From an uncultured Oscillospiraceae bacterium (GTDB taxonomy: Bacteria; Bacillota; Clostridia; Oscillospirales; Oscillospiraceae), in NCBI GenBank assembly GCA_947624465.1, contig CANQKJ010000093.1, forward strand, positions 1 through 8,242: a stretch of DNA of 8,242 nucleotides, read 5' to 3'. The notes under the pieces are model-generated. The model was not told where the DNA came from. It worked only from the letters and a program-made list of their open reading frames with translations, and ran no database searches. Both the position numbers and the translations under genes were made by a program. Shown piece after piece: positions 7,034 to 8,242 of this stretch; position 1 is the stretch's first letter, and every line of letters starts with the position of its first letter.

Positions 7034-8059
7034 TTGACCGATCTGAAATCCATGACGCCCGAGGAGCTGGCCGTTTTTTTTAAGGAGCTGGGCCAGCCCG
7101 CTTTCCGGGCGAAGCAGGTGTTCCGCTGGCTGAACGAAGGCGTGGAGTCCTTCGACGAGATGACCAACCTCCCCAGGAGCCTGCGGGAGAGGCTGGCGGA
7201 GGAGTGCCGCCTGTTCGCGCCCCGGATCGAGCGCAGACAGGTGTCCAAAATCGACGGCACCATCAAGTATCTCTGGCGGCTCTGGGACGGCAACTGCGTG
7301 GAGACCGTATTGATGCGCTACCATCATGGCAATACTGTGTGCGTGTCCTGTCAGGCGGGGTGCAACATGGGCTGCGTGTTCTGCGCCTCCACTCTGGGCG
7401 GCAAGGTGAGAGACCTGACGGCCGGCGAGATACTGGACCAGATCATCTTCGCGCAGAAGGACAGCGGGGAAAAGGTGTCCAACATCGTGATGATGGGCAT
7501 CGGCGAGCCGCTGGACAACTTCGACAACGTACTGCGGTTCCTCACCCTGGTCAATCACCCGGATGGGCTGAACATCGGTATGCGGCATATCTCCCTGTCC
7601 ACCTGCGGGCTTGTTGGGAGAATTGACAAACTGGCCTCCCTTGGGTTACAATTAACACTCAGCGTATCCCTCCACGCCCCTGACGACGAGACCCGCTCCC
7701 GGCTCATGCCGGTGAACCGCTCCGTGGGCGTGGAGAAGCTGATGGAGACCTGCCGCCGGTACTTTGAGACCACCGGGCGGCGCATCTCCTATGAATACGC
7801 CGTCATCGACGGCGTGAACGACAGCGACGAGCAGGCGGACCGGCTGGCGGCCCTGCTGAAGGGGCAGCCCGCCCATGTGAATCTGATCCCGCTGAACGAT
7901 ATCGAGGAGTCCCCGCTGAAACCCAGCCGGCGGGTGAGGGAGTTCCAAAGGCGGTTGGAGGGCCACGGCGTCACCGCCACGGTGCGCCGGAAGCTGGGCG
8001 GCGATATCGACGCGTCCTGCGGCCAGCTACGGCGGCGGCAGATGAAGGCAGGGAGGTAA
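7034..8059 (+). CDS. rlmN: Dual-specificity RNA methyltransferase RlmN (23S rRNA A2503 / tRNA A37, C2)
   Basis: RlmN is a radical-SAM enzyme that methylates C2 of A2503 in 23S rRNA and A37 of some tRNAs, affecting decoding accuracy. The product from the TTG at 7034 is 341 residues, usual for the family. The N-terminal helical domain contains FRAKQVFRWL. The 4Fe-4S cysteines are C110, C114 and C117 in GCNMGCVFC. C103 matches the E. coli C118 position, and C329 near the C-terminus (SCGQLRR) matches the methyl-carrying C355. The GEPLDN segment is the SAM-binding GEP motif. The TTG start fits because homologs begin TDLKS and an AGAGGG site (7019-7024) lies 9 nt upstream; an in-frame ATG at 7052 is an alternative. 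The gene lies 6 nt after rsmB. A promoter-like sequence with rare TTA codons lies inside it at 7623-7652. Confidence 0.96.
   Translation: MTDLKSMTPEELAVFFKELGQPAFRAKQVFRWLNEGVESFDEMTNLPRSLRERLAEECRLFAPRIERRQVSKIDGTIKYLWRLWDGNCVETVLMRYHHGNTVCVSCQAGCNMGCVFCASTLGGKVRDLTAGEILDQIIFAQKDSGEKVSNIVMMGIGEPLDNFDNVLRFLTLVNHPDGLNIGMRHISLSTCGLVGRIDKLASLGLQLTLSVSLHAPDDETRSRLMPVNRSVGVEKLMETCRRYFETTGRRISYEYAVIDGVNDSDEQADRLAALLKGQPAHVNLIPLNDIEESPLKPSRRVREFQRRLEGHGVTATVRRKLGGDIDASCGQLRRRQMKAGR
7623..7652 (+). promoter_or_regulatory. Putative internal sigma-A promoter within rlmN
   Basis: A perfect -35 box TTGACA (7623-7628) and a five-of-six -10 box TACAAT (7647-7652) are separated by 18 nt. Transcription would start near 7659-7661, about 400 nt before the phosphatase ATG. 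The -10 region is AT-rich within otherwise GC-rich coding sequence and is spelled with the codons TTA CAA TTA ACA, which are uncommon here. It is predicted from sequence only. Confidence 0.5.
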
Positions 8060-8063
8060 TGGT

Positions 8064-8242
8064 ATGAAGCTGTGCGGTATGACCGATGTGGGGCGGGTCC
8101 GCCGGGACAATCAGGACAGCTATGCCTTTCGACAGTTGACGGACGACACGGCTGTTCTGGTGGTGTGCGATGGCATGGGCGGCGCCCAGAGCGGCAGCGT
8201 GGCCAGCGCCGTGGCGGTGGAGGCCTTCTCCGCGGCCGTGGA
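8064..8242 (+). CDS. prpC: PP2C-type Ser/Thr protein phosphatase, N-terminal part (runs off window end)
   Basis: The first 59 residues of a PPM/PP2C family phosphatase (PrpC/Stp) are visible. The start MKLCGMTDVGRVRRDNQD gives the RxxNQD motif, and VCDGMGGAQSG supplies the metal-binding D36-G37 pair. Full-length members are about 240-260 residues, so roughly three quarters of the gene lies beyond the window. These cytosolic manganese-dependent enzymes reverse phosphorylation by PASTA-domain kinases of the PrkC/Stk type, usually encoded next downstream. GGGAGG (8051-8056), at the very end of rlmN, lies 7 nt before the ATG at 8064. An ATG overlapping the rlmN stop at 8059 is followed at once by a stop codon and is not used. 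The gene may be expressed both from the operon and from the internal promoter in rlmN. Confidence 0.92.
   Translation, partial: MKLCGMTDVGRVRRDNQDSYAFRQLTDDTAVLVVCDGMGGAQSGSVASAVAVEAFSAAV

Noticed and set aside
6188..7588. Long minus-strand open frame opposite rsmB and rlmN (466 codons)
   Set aside because: It has the same composition artefact, with no motif, and sits opposite two genes with complete catalytic motifs.
1..8242. Search for defence, toxin-antitoxin, mobile, CRISPR or biosynthetic systems
   Set aside because: Every stretch longer than about 65 nt is explained by a recognised core gene. No repeats arrays, transposase motifs or attachment sites were seen.

Overview
The window is a compact, GC-rich (roughly two thirds G+C by eye) stretch of core genes, all on the plus strand. 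The order is yicC (3' part), remA, gmk, rpoZ, priA, def, fmt, rsmB, rlmN and the first part of a PP2C phosphatase gene (prpC/stp type). This is the conserved Firmicutes cluster known in Bacillus subtilis as yloC-remA-gmk-rpoZ-coaBC-priA-def-fmt-rsmB-rlmN-prpC-prkC. A RemA-type protein, a clostridial-style omega subunit, strong AGGAGG ribosome sites and the high G+C together suggest a GC-rich member of the Clostridia, probably an Oscillospiraceae-like gut bacterium. The species cannot be fixed from this sequence.

Layout. Positions 1-1676 hold the first block: a YicC/YloC endoribonuclease fragment, the small DNA-binding regulator RemA, guanylate kinase (its start overlaps the remA end by 8 nt) and RNA polymerase omega. 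A strong hairpin followed by a T run (1690-1730) lies directly after rpoZ. B. subtilis carries coaBC at this point; here it is absent. Positions 1740-8242 hold the second block: primosomal helicase PriA, peptide deformylase, methionyl-tRNA formyltransferase, 16S rRNA m5C967 methyltransferase, 23S rRNA/tRNA m2A methyltransferase RlmN, and a Ser/Thr phosphatase cut by the window end. Junctions are tight: ATGA overlaps at def/fmt and fmt/rsmB, 6 nt before rlmN and 4 nt before the phosphatase. No gap between genes exceeds about 65 nt.

How the genes work together. Def and Fmt are the two halves of the N-formylmethionine cycle: Fmt formylates Met-tRNAi and Def removes the formyl group from new proteins. 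RsmB and RlmN modify ribosomal RNA. PriA restarts stalled replication forks. Gmk supplies GDP/GTP precursors, and omega stabilises RNA polymerase. The phosphatase normally partners a PASTA-domain Ser/Thr kinase encoded just downstream, outside this window.

I found no mobile element, CRISPR array, defence system, tRNA or rRNA, and no clearly undescribed system. The observations most worth checking are regulatory. One is a near-consensus sigma-A promoter inside rlmN, written with rare TTA codons and pointing at the phosphatase gene. Another is the terminator-like hairpin just before priA, whose start codon lacks a well-placed ribosome site. A third is a local codon-use shift in fmt that coincides with the tRNA-binding loop.
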